Counted from the stretch's first letter, positions 42,147-50,989 are shown. The stretch: 64,000 nt of DNA from Bacillus timonensis (GCA_020171895.1 JAIVAN010000001.1:171602-235601), one strand, 5' to 3'. The notes: generated by a model not told the origin, from the letters alone. Program-made: numbers and translations.

Positions 42147-42664
42147 AAGAAATTTGTCGAATGTGAAGGTGGAACGGAACCCTACGTCGAATATCCTTCA
42201 TATAACGGGAGTTGACTTTGGAAGGATATAGGAAATAATCACTTCGAACGTAATAATCCCAGTAGGAATTCTCAATTCTGGTTAAAGGATCATCCTTTTA
42301 GCATGGATAGGTACTTTATCTCAACGTTTATTTAAAAAATGGAAGAAATCTTTGCCCCGTTATTTTCTATTTACACCAAAATGACGTTCGTCAAACATTA
42401 GAACGCGTTATTGAAGAGCGTTCTGAAAGTTGGTTTGAATTTTTGACGTTTTACTATACACAGCAAGCCTACGGAAAGGCGCATAATTTGTCAGGGAAAG
42501 AAGGGGTGTTTCACTTTTTAGAAGAACGGAAGTCTCTTGAGTTTGAAGTGTTACAACAATTATCTCGGTCGAAAATTTTGACACTGGATAATTCAGACTT
42601 CAACTGGGAGAAACGATATGAGGAGATTGAGCAAGCTTTACAAGAGAAAGGAAACAAAGAATGA
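42147..42664 (+). pseudogene. Frameshifted remnant of a cytosolic protein gene
   Basis: Protein-like pieces occur in order but in different frames: KKFVECEGGTEPYVEYPSYN (from 42147, ends in TGA), then FWLKDHPFSMDRYFISTFI (about 42271-42330), then PVIFYLHQNDVRQTLERVIE continuing through SWFEFLTFYYTQQAYGKAHN to a normal stop at 42664. The last piece, with a TTG at 42443, could be misread as a 73-residue gene. At least two frameshifts separate the pieces. The order suggests one former protein of 170 or more residues; I do not recognise its family with certainty. Its stop overlaps the next gene's start (ATGA), so the neighbour was once coupled to it. Confidence 0.68.
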
Positions 42665-43122
42665 AAATTACACAAACCATGGATCCAAAAATCATTGCCC
42701 GGTTAAATGAGCACGTACAAAAGGTACATGTCAAACTATACCCAGAGCATTTTAAGCCATATAACTATGAGGAGATTCTTTCATTTTTTAAACCAATGAT
42801 GGAAAAGCCACAGTTTCGATTTATATTGTTGGAAGACAAAGGAGATCAAGTTGGTTATGCATGGATTGAAACGAAATCATTTCCAGAGTCACCGTTTAAG
42901 AACGCGTATAAATCGTTATATGTACACCAGATCAGTGTGAATGAAGAGTATCGAAAGAAAGGGTATGGTAGTTATCTATTCAACCATATTTATCAATTCG
43001 CAAAGGAAAGTCATATAAATAGGATTGAATTAGATTATTGGTGTGGCAACCTAGGAGCAAAACGTTTTTATGAGAAGGAAGGATTTATTGTTAACCGAGA
43101 ATTTGTTTTTAAAGAGTTGTAA
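42661..43122 (+). CDS. GNAT N-acetyltransferase
   Basis: 153 residues in one GNAT domain. The acetyl-CoA loop is VNEEYRKKGYGSYLFNHIYQ (RxxGYG) and the C-terminal YWCGNLGAKRFYEKEGF is the usual AxxFYxKxGF motif. Substrate unknown. Its ATG overlaps the stop of the decayed gene upstream (ATGA); it may have lost its natural translational partner. Confidence 0.88.
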   Translation: MKITQTMDPKIIARLNEHVQKVHVKLYPEHFKPYNYEEILSFFKPMMEKPQFRFILLEDKGDQVGYAWIETKSFPESPFKNAYKSLYVHQISVNEEYRKKGYGSYLFNHIYQFAKESHINRIELDYWCGNLGAKRFYEKEGFIVNREFVFKEL

Positions 43123-43214
43123 TCTGAAGTTTTATTTCGTCATTTTTAACTTTTGTAATGGTATGATAATGATAAATGAAGTCGCAACTTAAGAAATAAG
43201 GTGGTGGAAAAGGG

Positions 43215-44783
43215 ATGGTAGATTACAATCACCTCATACATAAACGTAATCAGTTGATTTTAAAAATTTTGTGGGTTTATTATGTGATCGATATGATTTT
43301 CTATGTCGGTCTTGATCCAACATTTGACAATATATGGCCACCTGTTGGGATGCTCGTTGCCGGATTTCTTACCATTCTTAATTACAAAGGAGAAAAAAGA
43401 GCAACGTTTACGATGTATACAACGGTCATTCTGCTTTATAGTTATTTCTTTTATTTAAATACGGCTTATCCGTATTTAGTGAATTATATCTTTATTATTT
43501 TTGGCATATTTTTAACAGGATTGTATCAATCAAGAGTTGTCATCCTTTTTTCGACGGTGTTAGCCATTGGGTTATATCTTTACTTTTACTTGACGAATTT
43601 TGAAGTCATCTTTTTTGCAATAAGTGAAATTGATATCATCTACTTTGTGTTATTTGCAATACTAGCCATGGTGTTTTTACTGTTTTATACAAAATTCACG
43701 AATGAGCTTTGGGAAAAGGCTACGAAAAATGAAGCTATCACGAAAAGGAAATTACAATCAATTGAAGGGTATATGCAATCCTTTTTTGATCACACAAATG
43801 ATGCGATTGTCGTGTTTACGCTTGATGGCCAAATTATGAGGATGAACGAATCGTTTAGATGTTTATATCATGTAGACGATGAAACACATGTGAAACATAT
43901 CAATCATAATATTGCTCGTTATATTGAAACCTTTTCGAAGTTAAAGCAAGTGAATGGACTGGAGTTCACTGACGTGAAAGAAGATGGAACAACTGTTGAG
44001 GTCGAAGTAACGATTTCCCCAGTGTTGAATGAAAAAAACAGAGTTGTCGCCCTTTCATGTATTGCTCGTGATATTTCTGATCGTAAGTTAGCTGACCAAA
44101 TGCTTGTCAACTCAGAGAAGTTAAAGTTAGCGGGAGAAATGGCTGCCGGAATCGTCCATGAAATAAGAAATCCAATTACGGTGCTTCATGGATTTATTCA
44201 ATTGATGGATCAACAAAACAGCTATGACAGGACGTACACCAAGATTATGCTTGATGAATTGAATCGAATGAATACAATTATTAGTGAATATTTGATTTTA
44301 TCGAAGCCGCACGCACAATTGAAATTTCAAGCATGTGAGATCGATACTCTGATTAAAGATGTTGTCACGCTATTTGTTTCAGAAGCGCATTTGAAAAATA
44401 TCACGATCGATACGGTTTTCTTTGAAGAAGGACATTTCATTTATTGTGAAAGTAATTTGCTTAAGCAGGTGTTCATTAATTTCTTGAAAAATTCAATAGA
44501 GGCTTTACCTAACGGCGGTGTGATAAAGATCGAAATCTCGGCAATCGAGGATAGATGGTGTGAGGTTACTTTTGCAGATAATGGAATTGGGATTGCAAAC
44601 GATGTTTTAGAAAAAATCGGAAACCCATTTTTTACGACGAAGGAAACAGGCACGGGTCTTGGGATGATGATTTCCCAGAAAATTATTGAACAGCATAAAG
44701 GAACTTTCTCGATTGAAAGCGAATTAGGGAAAGGGACAAGAATTAAAGTTCAATTACCGTTAAAGCAGGAGGGTGGAAAATGA
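43215..44783 (+). CDS. Membrane sensor histidine kinase with PAS domain
   Basis: 522 residues. Five to six membrane helices fill residues about 15-158, then a PAS domain (about 185-290), a dimerisation/phospho-acceptor domain with H315 in AAGIVHEIRNPIT, and an HATPase domain with the N box FLKNSIEALPNGG, G1 DNGIGI and G2 GTGLGM. The layout resembles the sporulation kinases (KinB/KinD/KinE type), which feed the phosphorelay. There is no response regulator beside it, consistent with an orphan kinase. It overlaps the following ogt gene by ATGA. Confidence 0.92.
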   Translation: MVDYNHLIHKRNQLILKILWVYYVIDMIFYVGLDPTFDNIWPPVGMLVAGFLTILNYKGEKRATFTMYTTVILLYSYFFYLNTAYPYLVNYIFIIFGIFLTGLYQSRVVILFSTVLAIGLYLYFYLTNFEVIFFAISEIDIIYFVLFAILAMVFLLFYTKFTNELWEKATKNEAITKRKLQSIEGYMQSFFDHTNDAIVVFTLDGQIMRMNESFRCLYHVDDETHVKHINHNIARYIETFSKLKQVNGLEFTDVKEDGTTVEVEVTISPVLNEKNRVVALSCIARDISDRKLADQMLVNSEKLKLAGEMAAGIVHEIRNPITVLHGFIQLMDQQNSYDRTYTKIMLDELNRMNTIISEYLILSKPHAQLKFQACEIDTLIKDVVTLFVSEAHLKNITIDTVFFEEGHFIYCESNLLKQVFINFLKNSIEALPNGGVIKIEISAIEDRWCEVTFADNGIGIANDVLEKIGNPFFTTKETGTGLGMMISQKIIEQHKGTFSIESELGKGTRIKVQLPLKQEGGK

Positions 44784-45268
44784 GAGTAGGATATGATCGG
44801 TATGATTCTCCTATCGGACCTATTCATGTCATTGTGGATGAGAAGGGTGTTCGAAGAATAGTTCTTTTTGAAGAGGATTGGGAGGAATATCGTCAGCTTG
44901 ATGATTCGATACCTCAAGATTCACTCCTTTGTGAAGAGGTGATAACACAGTTAAAAGAGTATTTCGCAGGTCAACGAAAAGAATTCGATCTGGCACTTTC
45001 GGTTGAAGGCACAGATTTTCGAAAGAAAGTATGGAATGCTCTAAGAGATATTCCTTACGGTGAAGTGAGAAATTATTTAGATATTGCCGAAGCAATCCAA
45101 AATCCAAAAGCAGTTCGAGCGGTTGGGCAAGCCAATCGAAATAATCAAATACCAATCATCATACCCTGTCATCGAGTGATTGGAAAAAGTGGAGAGCTTG
45201 TAGGGTTTGCCGGAAGCCGAACACCTACCCAAAGGCAGTTGTTGAAGTTAGAAGGATTTAACGTGTAA
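44780..45268 (+). CDS. ogt: Methylated-DNA-[protein]-cysteine S-methyltransferase (second copy)
   Basis: 162 residues with the catalytic motif IIPCHRVIGKSG and the recognition helix region IPYGEVRNYLDIAEAIQNPK plus AVRAVGQANRNN. It repairs O6-alkylguanine by suicide transfer to Cys. It is clearly distinct in sequence from the copy at 6183-6668, so it is an old paralogue rather than a recent duplicate. Translation is coupled by ATGA to a sensor kinase, an unusual partner. Ends at a long-stem terminator. Confidence 0.93.
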   Translation: MRVGYDRYDSPIGPIHVIVDEKGVRRIVLFEEDWEEYRQLDDSIPQDSLLCEEVITQLKEYFAGQRKEFDLALSVEGTDFRKKVWNALRDIPYGEVRNYLDIAEAIQNPKAVRAVGQANRNNQIPIIIPCHRVIGKSGELVGFAGSRTPTQRQLLKLEGFNV

Positions 45269-45295
45269 TTGAGTTAAATAATGTGAAATGAAACG

Positions 45296-45339
45296 AAAGC
45301 AAGGAATCACATTTTTATTATGTGATCCCTTGCTTTTTT
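45296..45339 (+). terminator. Rho-independent terminator
   Basis: Stem AAAGCAAGGAATCACAT with ATGTGATCCCTTGCTTT (one mismatch), 7-nt loop, T tail. Confidence 0.92.
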
Positions 45340-45476
45340 CGTACCTATAAACAGTGATGTATTCCAGATTTACATGTTACTAACACCTGACATTTTTGCG
45401 TTTAAAACCGATCCGACCTTTATCGTAATTGATAGGTTTTTCAGCTTGGAAATGAAAAGAACTCGTGTCTTGCTCT

Positions 45477-45674
45477 TTATCGTTGAAAAATCTCTTTCAC
45501 TCTACCTACCTGACCATCTTGAAGCCTTACTTTAATTCCGTGTGGATGGTTGGGAGATTTCGTTAAGATATCCTTTACTATTCCATTCGTCGTTTTGCCA
45601 GTTCGTTGGTCCTGCTTAAGAACGATTGCAACCTCTGTTCCTGGCGTTATAGCCGAACGGGTTTTACCGTCCAT
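45477..45674 (-). CDS. ywbE: YwbE family protein
   Basis: 65 residues, the whole YwbE family: TPGTEVAIVLKQDQRTGK, NGIVKDILTKSPNHPHGI and KVRLQDGQVGRVKEI. It folds as a small beta-barrel rich in basic residues and may bind RNA; the role is unknown. Its start codon overlaps the stop of the gene before it (TAATG), so the two are co-translated. Confidence 0.92.
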   Translation of the reverse strand: MDGKTRSAITPGTEVAIVLKQDQRTGKTTNGIVKDILTKSPNHPHGIKVRLQDGQVGRVKEIFQR

Positions 45675-45865
45675 TACACGCCCATCTTTCTACGCTGATT
45701 ACTAATCTTCTTCGTTTGCTGGCTTTTCAGTTTCTTCGTGTCAGTTGAACCGTTGAAACCACCCTTGTCATTTGCTTTCTCTTGTTTTTGAGCAGCAAGC
45801 TTTTGCTTCATAGCTTCTTGTAAACTAATTTTCTTCTTTTCGCCGTTATTGTTTTCGGTTGTCAT
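45674..45865 (-). CDS. Small lysine/glutamine-rich protein coupled to ywbE
   Basis: 63 residues, highly charged and without hydrophobic core: KKKISLQEAMKQKLAAQKQE, then DTKKLKSQQTKKISNQRRK. Probably disordered and nucleic-acid-binding by composition. No family is recognised. The start follows GGAGACGTCACAA on the minus strand; overlap with ywbE is TAATG. Confidence 0.75.
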   Translation of the reverse strand: MTTENNNGEKKKISLQEAMKQKLAAQKQEKANDKGGFNGSTDTKKLKSQQTKKISNQRRKMGV

Positions 45866-46029
45866 TTGTGACGTCTCCTTTATTCGCTTTATCGGAAAAG
45901 CTACTATAAAATAGGTTGTAGGATCTATATATTCTTGTTTTTTGGGCGCATGGCGCTTTTAAGGTATTGATATTATTATAGTCATCAACGGCATAAATTC
46001 AAACATTTTTTTATAGAGGAGGAGTTATG

Positions 46030-46392
46030 ATGGGGAAGGTAAATGTACAAGAAAAGTTTGAGATGTTTCAGGATCATTGGCATCCACGAATAGTTGGCGA
46101 TTTAAATGACAATTTTATAAAGTTGGCAAAACTTAAGGGAGAGTTCGTGTGGCATCATCATGAGAATGAAGATGAAATGTTTTTGATTGTGAAAGGTGAG
46201 TTGTTGATTCAGTTTAAGGACCGAGATGACGTACTGATAAAAGAAGGCGAGTTCTATATTGTTCCTAAAGGAGTAGAACATCGTCCGGTGGCCATAGAAG
46301 AAGTACATGTCATGCTAATTGAGCCTAAATCAACGATGCATACCGGCAATGTTCGAGATGAAAAAACGAAGGATACTTTAGAACGTATTTAA
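46030..46392 (+). CDS. Cupin-domain protein
   Basis: 120 residues from ATG 46030 (AGAGGAGGAG upstream; the ATG at 46027 is nearer). A single cupin: FVWHHHENEDEMFLIVKGEL supplies the His-His-Glu metal ligands, and FYIVPKGVEHRPVAIEEVHV the last His. Small bacillar cupins of this type bind a divalent metal; substrate unknown. It is 17 nt before an SDR gene and probably co-transcribed. Confidence 0.87.
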   Translation: MGKVNVQEKFEMFQDHWHPRIVGDLNDNFIKLAKLKGEFVWHHHENEDEMFLIVKGELLIQFKDRDDVLIKEGEFYIVPKGVEHRPVAIEEVHVMLIEPKSTMHTGNVRDEKTKDTLERI

Positions 46393-46409
46393 TAGAGAGG
46401 TAGATTGTG

Positions 46410-47066
46410 ATGGAAAAGAAAACAGCGTTAGTAATTGGAGCCACTGGTTTAATTGGGCAGCATGTTGTGACCTATTTGCTAGAGAGTCCGGAGTATGAAA
46501 AAGTAACAGTTTGGGTGAGAAGGCCCGTCCCTTGGACAGATTCGAAATTAGATGTGAAAGTCATTGATTTTGAGAAAATGGAAGAGGAACTGTTTGATTT
46601 TAACGATGTATTTTGTTGTTTAGGCACAACGATTAAAAAAGCGAAATCCAAAGAAACGTTTAAAAAAGTGGACTTGGAATATCCGTTGCAAGTTGCTAAA
46701 TTGGCTAAAGAAAGTGGCTCACAGCAGTTTCTGGTTGTATCTGCTATGGGGGCAAGTGCTTCGTCGAAGATTTTTTATAACCAAGTAAAAGGTCAACTAG
46801 AAGAGGGGCTTAAAAAAATTGAAATTCCACATCTACTTATTTTCAGACCTTCTTTGCTTTTAGGTGAACGAGAGGAATTTCGCTTCGGTGAAAAAGTAGG
46901 GGAAGTGTTTGCGAAAACACTTGGTTTTTTAATGGTCGGAGGCTTGAAGAAGTATAGAGCGATTGAAGGGAAACAAGTTGCTTATGCCATGGTGAAAAAG
47001 GCAGCGAATCATCATCATCAGCCAGTCGAGGTATATGAGTCGGATCGAATTCAAGGTGTGAAATAG
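46410..47066 (+). CDS. NAD(P)-binding Rossmann-fold oxidoreductase-like protein
   Basis: 218 residues from ATG 46410 (AGAGAGG upstream; GTG 46407 also open). The N-terminus TALVIGATGLIGQHVVTYLL has the GxxGxxG dinucleotide motif; DVFCCLGTTIKKAKSKETF and FLVVSAMGASASS are typical of the HTATIP2/YwnB-like atypical SDRs. The catalytic Tyr region is FYNQVKGQLEE. Reductase activity is likely; substrate unknown. Forms an operon with the cupin gene. Confidence 0.87.
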   Translation: MEKKTALVIGATGLIGQHVVTYLLESPEYEKVTVWVRRPVPWTDSKLDVKVIDFEKMEEELFDFNDVFCCLGTTIKKAKSKETFKKVDLEYPLQVAKLAKESGSQQFLVVSAMGASASSKIFYNQVKGQLEEGLKKIEIPHLLIFRPSLLLGEREEFRFGEKVGEVFAKTLGFLMVGGLKKYRAIEGKQVAYAMVKKAANHHHQPVEVYESDRIQGVK

Positions 47067-47086
47067 GTTGAGTAATAAAGACTTAG

Positions 47087-47118
47087 GGATAAAATCATGT
47101 TGGTTTTATCCTTCTTTA
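47087..47118 (+). terminator. Rho-independent terminator
   Basis: Stem GGATAAAA (47087-47094) with TTTTATCC (47104-47111) followed by TTCTTT. Confidence 0.7.
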
Positions 47119-47224
47119 TGTGATCTTAATCAAAGCTAGCACATTTCACAGTTAGCAGGAATTTATGAAAGAATAGCGTATTTAAACATTATAGCAAAAT
47201 GTAAAATACGTGAGGGGTTTTTAT

Positions 47225-47596
47225 ATGTTTATTAAGCAGCCATTTGATGAATTTCTGTGCTTTGAATATAAAAAAGTAGATGACAATCATGTACAAGTGA
47301 AATTACCCATTCAAGAGCTTTTCATAAATAGTGCTGGAATTGTGCATGGTGGAATTATTTCTTCACTTGCTGATGTCGCCATGTCTAACTTACTACCTGC
47401 AAATGAAAATGGTATTCAACAAGCTGTGACGGTTGATTTACAGGTTTCCTTTTTAAAACCGGCTACAGGTAAGATGTTAGAAGCACATGCCAAGATTGAT
47501 AAAAAAGGTAAAACGTTAGTTCATACAGACTGTGCGATATTTAACGAGAATGAAGAACTAGTTGCCAAAGCAAGGGGAATCTTATTTTGTAAGTAG
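47225..47596 (+). CDS. PaaI-type hotdog-fold thioesterase
   Basis: 123 residues from ATG 47225 (GAGGGGTTTTTAT upstream). Single hotdog domain with INSAGIVHGGIISSLADVAM, where HGG and the following Asp form the PaaI-type active site. Such enzymes hydrolyse acyl-CoA esters, often aromatic ones. Substrate unknown. Single gene. Confidence 0.9.
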   Translation: MFIKQPFDEFLCFEYKKVDDNHVQVKLPIQELFINSAGIVHGGIISSLADVAMSNLLPANENGIQQAVTVDLQVSFLKPATGKMLEAHAKIDKKGKTLVHTDCAIFNENEELVAKARGILFCK

Positions 47597-47748
47597 TAAC
47601 AGTGAAGTATCAATTAGAATTTTTCATGATAATGTTGGAAAAAAATGAAATAGTTCCCGGGAAAATTGGACACCCTACTGTTGAAGCTTTTTCGAGGTGG
47701 TTACGACCATTTAACGAATGAAGTTACATACAGGAAGGGGTTTGTCAG

Positions 47749-48849
47749 ATGAAGGATTTACATACGTTTGGCTGGTATGCAGCAAAGGTTGCACCGCACT
47801 TGCCGAAGAGTGCATTTAAACCAGTTCCAGCTCGGTTATTAGGTGGCTTAGCGTATTTGTTGGTGACCATTTCAGGTTTTCTTGTGATTGGTTTGTTTGA
47901 TTTGAATCCGATTATTTATGTTGGGATCGCCGTGGTCTTAGGACTTTGTTTTGCGGGTATGGGATTTTTAGGTCACGAAATTTTACATGGGACGGTTGTG
48001 CGGAAGGCGTGGTTAAGGGATTTACTTGGTGCGATTGCCTTTTGGCCGTTAACAACTGGTCCAAAGCTTTGGCGTAAATGGCATAATATGACCCATCATC
48101 AACATACGCAAGATGAAGAGCATGACCCTGATGCATGGCCGAGTATGAATGTGTTGAAGAAAAGTGCCTTTTTAAAATGGGTATACCGATTACCATTTTC
48201 AGTACGAGCGTTCTTTGCGTTTTCATCATTAGCCGTTCAATTTACGCTCCATTCAGCACGAATGTTCACTGTGTATTTAAAAGAATTTAATCCGAAAAAG
48301 CGGAGAGCAGTATGGGTGGAGGCAATTTTACCATGGGTTTCTTGGATTGCACTGTTATTTTTACTTGGGCCCGTTAAATGGTTTTTTGCGTTTTTGCTAC
48401 CATTATTAATCGCAAATTTTATCGTGATGTGTTATATTTCGACGAACCATCGCTTAAATCCGCTAACACCAGTCAATGATCCGTTAGCAAACAGTCTGAC
48501 TGTGACGGTACCAAAGTGGGTAGATGTCCTTCATTTTAATTTCTCTTATCATACAGAGCATCATTTGTTCCCAGGAATGAGTCCAAAATATTACCCATTA
48601 GTTAAGGCGAAGATAAAAGAGTTCTGGCCAGAGCGTTATCATGAGATGCCGATGACAAAAGCGTTAAAAGCGTTATGGAAAACACCACGTCTATATTTTT
48701 CTGAAAATGAGTTAATTGAACCACGACACAATAAAGTGTTCGGTTCCTTAGGTAATGGACTAGACCCAGAAAACGTAAGTCACCGAAGGGTATTAGAGGA
48801 ACAAGATGAAGAAACAATTTCAGAAGATACATCTACAATCAAATACTGA
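47749..48849 (+). CDS. Membrane fatty acid desaturase
   Basis: 366 residues with four or more membrane helices and the three His boxes of membrane di-iron desaturases: HEILH at 76-80, HNMTHH at 112-117 and HTEHH near 271. They hold two iron atoms that introduce a cis double bond into membrane acyl chains. It is similar in size to the bacillar Des enzyme but I cannot set the position specificity. No two-component system (DesK/DesR) is adjacent. The start follows ACAGGAAGGGGTTTGTCAG. Confidence 0.9.
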   Translation: MKDLHTFGWYAAKVAPHLPKSAFKPVPARLLGGLAYLLVTISGFLVIGLFDLNPIIYVGIAVVLGLCFAGMGFLGHEILHGTVVRKAWLRDLLGAIAFWPLTTGPKLWRKWHNMTHHQHTQDEEHDPDAWPSMNVLKKSAFLKWVYRLPFSVRAFFAFSSLAVQFTLHSARMFTVYLKEFNPKKRRAVWVEAILPWVSWIALLFLLGPVKWFFAFLLPLLIANFIVMCYISTNHRLNPLTPVNDPLANSLTVTVPKWVDVLHFNFSYHTEHHLFPGMSPKYYPLVKAKIKEFWPERYHEMPMTKALKALWKTPRLYFSENELIEPRHNKVFGSLGNGLDPENVSHRRVLEEQDEETISEDTSTIKY

Positions 48850-48861
48850 GATGGTGAAGTG

Positions 48862-48893
48862 CTCTCTACCCATAATAGGTAGAGAGTTTTTTT
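48862..48893 (+). terminator. Rho-independent terminator
   Basis: A 9-bp stem, CTCTCTACC with GGTAGAGAG, followed by seven T. Confidence 0.92.
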
Positions 48894-49004
48894 ATCTGTA
48901 AAGCTCAACAGCGAAATAAATTTTCGAAAGCATATTCATAAATAATAGTAGTTGGTATAATTTGTATGTTTCAGTTGAATTCTTACTATGAACAGGGGAG
49001 ACAT

Positions 49005-49469
49005 ATGAACATACAGTTAAAGCCAGTAACAGAGGAGAATTTTTGGGCGATTTTAAACATGAAGTCGGACAAAGAGCAAGAGAAGAAGATTCAAATCTTT
49101 GAGCGTTGGGTTGGGTCCAATACGTTTTTTATCGCCCTAGCATCTGTCCAAGGGTGGGTTAATCGTGCGATATATGATGGTGATACATTAATTGGGTTTG
49201 CGACACATGGGCTTGATAAAGAGAATAATCGTTATGAAATGGTAAGTATCATGCTTGGATACCAATATCAAGGTAAGGGATATGGGGTAGCAAGTCTTAA
49301 GGCCGTTCTTGATGATATGTTTAGGCATTATAATTGCAATGAAATTTATTTAACGGTCATTCCTGAAAATGAAGCGGCTATCCGAACTTATAAAAAACTA
49401 GGCTTCAAACCAACTGGAGAAATTGTGAAAGCATTTCATGATGAGCATGTGTATTGTTTAAAGGTATAA
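49005..49469 (+). CDS. GNAT N-acetyltransferase
   Basis: 154 residues from ATG 49005 (CAGGGGAGACAT upstream). The acetyl-CoA loop is GYQYQGKGYGVASLKAVLDD and the C-terminal part is VIPENEAAIRTYKKLGFKPT. The N-terminal VTEENFWAILNM and MVSIMLG layout resembles spermidine/spermine acetyltransferases of the BltD type; the polyamine role is only a suggestion. Confidence 0.88.
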   Translation: MNIQLKPVTEENFWAILNMKSDKEQEKKIQIFERWVGSNTFFIALASVQGWVNRAIYDGDTLIGFATHGLDKENNRYEMVSIMLGYQYQGKGYGVASLKAVLDDMFRHYNCNEIYLTVIPENEAAIRTYKKLGFKPTGEIVKAFHDEHVYCLKV

Positions 49470-49479
49470 ATAAGGATAG

Positions 49480-49527
49480 AAAAGCACTAGGTTGAGAACA
49501 ATTAATCTCGCACTAGTGCTTTTCTTT
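49480..49527. terminator. Bidirectional Rho-independent terminator
   Basis: An 11-bp outer stem, AAAAGCACTAG with CTAGTGCTTTT, with an inner GAGA/TCTC stem. Between convergent genes. Confidence 0.85.
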
Positions 49528-49820
49528 TACCAATGCTCTGAAAAATACTCATTAATATCTCTGAAAAATTCAACCGTTTCGAAGTGATCTATCGTAGGAG
49601 AACTTCCAATCGTATTTTGGGTAAGCACATCTGAATAAAGGGTGTAGTCACCATGTGATGATGGAACTGATTTTGTTTGCCAACTCCATACTTTGCCTGT
49701 GAATTGAATGTCTCCTCTAGAAGTTAATTGTACTTCATACGGTATATCGTTATGAAGGATGACACCTTGTTGATTGTTATAACTTAATTGTTTAAGTAAC
49801 TGTGCGTTTGAGAGCTGCAT
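49527..49820 (-). CDS. Small protein of unknown function
   Basis: 97 residues from ATG 49820 (AAAGGAATTTGTTC on the minus strand). Soluble, beta-rich: GVILHNDIPYEVQLTSRGDI, FTGKVWSWQTKSV and FETVEFFRDINEYF. No family is recognised. Single gene. Confidence 0.7.
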   Translation of the reverse strand: MQLSNAQLLKQLSYNNQQGVILHNDIPYEVQLTSRGDIQFTGKVWSWQTKSVPSSHGDYTLYSDVLTQNTIGSSPTIDHFETVEFFRDINEYFSEHW

Positions 49821-50008
49821 GAACAAATTCCTTTCTATGAACAATGATGATGGTACTATTTTGTCCAAGAAGTGAAGTGAGGTTGTGAGGTTGTTATTTC
49901 CAAAAGATGAAGTAGCTTACTGTCCTGTATTTACACAAAACGCTCATATTTCACTTCTTAAGGCACAAAATAAATGTGCTTGGATTATTTGTGAAGGGGT
50001 GGTTGTAC

Positions 50009-50419
50009 ATGAGATGGCAAAAAGCATTACTGAATATGGTGAAAGAACGACAAGACAAAAGAATAGCTTTAGCAATCGATACATCAACCAATCAAGTACG
50101 GTCTATTTTAATTAATAATATTATTAAATTCTTTGGAGAAATAAAGCCGGATACGTTATTGGTACAAGCAGATTTTAAAATTCGAAGTGTGCAACCTGTT
50201 ACGGAAGTAAAAGATGTTAAATATTACACACATGGAAAGTCATCGTATACAGAAGTGTTAGAATGGGCTGAACAAGAAGAGATAGATACGGTGTTTTATA
50301 TTACTGATGTGACAGGCTATTTCTATGATGAATTAGAAGTGAATACAGAAGTGTTTTGGCTTGTTCCAGATGATTATTTACCAAAGGTTCCGTTTGGAAA
50401 AGCGATTCGTGTCGCGTAA
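50009..50419 (+). pseudogene. C-terminal fragment of a VWA-like (DUF2201-type) protein
   Basis: About 136 residues from ATG 50009 (AAGGGGTGGTTGTAC upstream). The sequence matches only the C-terminal VWA-like domain of putative metallopeptidases of the DUF2201 type: RIALAIDTSTNQVRSILINN (MIDAS DxSxS, here DTSTN), FYITDVTGY (TDG region), VFWLVPDD and PFGKAIRVA. The N-terminal metallopeptidase part is absent, and the MIDAS third Ser is Asn. A related, non-contiguous frame (49885-50115) overlaps its start. Probably a truncated gene; it could still be translated. Confidence 0.6.
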
Positions 50420-50427
50420 AACAATGA

Positions 50428-50459
50428 AAAGCATTGGTTAACTAACCAGTGCTTTTTTT
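50428..50459 (+). terminator. Rho-independent terminator
   Basis: A 12-bp stem, AAAGCATTGGTT with AACCAGTGCTTT (one G-T), followed by a T run. Confidence 0.88.
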
Positions 50460-50526
50460 CTATCTTTTCTTCTATAAAAAAGTTCACAGTATTGTCAATG
50501 AATCAGCGTGTAAAACTGGAAAATGG

Positions 50527-50535
50527 TGCTATACT
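50527..50535 (+). promoter_or_regulatory. Extended -10 promoter of the 50.5-51.0 kb element
   Basis: TGCTATACT is an extended -10 box (TGnTATACT). No -35 box is evident. It lies 25 nt before the left arm of the element, with no ribosome site or gene downstream on this strand. Confidence 0.45.
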
Positions 50536-50559
50536 AAGGATGTAAGAGTTAGAGAAGAG

Positions 50560-50989
50560 GTAACAACTTAGGAGACTCAACCAATTGTGTTCGTTCTGTT
50601 ATCGTTAACGAACGAAAGGTGAGAGTAAACGAATTTTTTTCAAACTTTCTACACACACACATTTTCAACCTGGAAACGAGAAGTTCTTCGAATACCCCCT
50701 AACGGCCCGGTAAAGAAAAAGGTTTGTCGTCTATTCGCAGAAAGCTTCTCAATTCCAACCATTATCACTTTGACAGTCTTATGGTTGTCAATGAGACGGA
50801 TCATCCCTTTCTTTGTTGTAAAAGAGTTGTTCACAATTTAATAGTAAGGTATGTCAAGCAAGTACAACGGAACTTGCACCGTCAGCTTTTTCGTTAAACT
50901 ATGATAGCGAACGAAGCTATCACAAAATCTACACTATTCTGTGATTCGAAAAAAGGCTGATGTCTTGGTTGGGTCCCCTAAGTTGTTAC
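50560..50989 (+). ncRNA. Structured 430-nt element closed by 25-bp inverted arms
   Basis: The left arm (50560-50584, starting GTAACAACTTAGG) and right arm (50965-50989, ending CCTAAGTTGTTAC) pair over 25 bp with one G-T and one mismatch. Inside are further hairpins: GCAAGT/ACTTGC, GATAGC/GCTATC, TTGACA/TGTCAA and a TCAGC...GCTGA pair. A terminator follows and an extended -10 box precedes. I find no convincing protein in it. It could be a long structured RNA or a MITE; it does not match RNase P, tmRNA, 6S or SRP RNA by eye. Confidence 0.5.

Noticed and set aside
45366..45476. Protein-like minus-strand frame after ywbE
   Set aside because: About 34 codons with no start codon and no ribosome site; possibly a remnant, not supportable.
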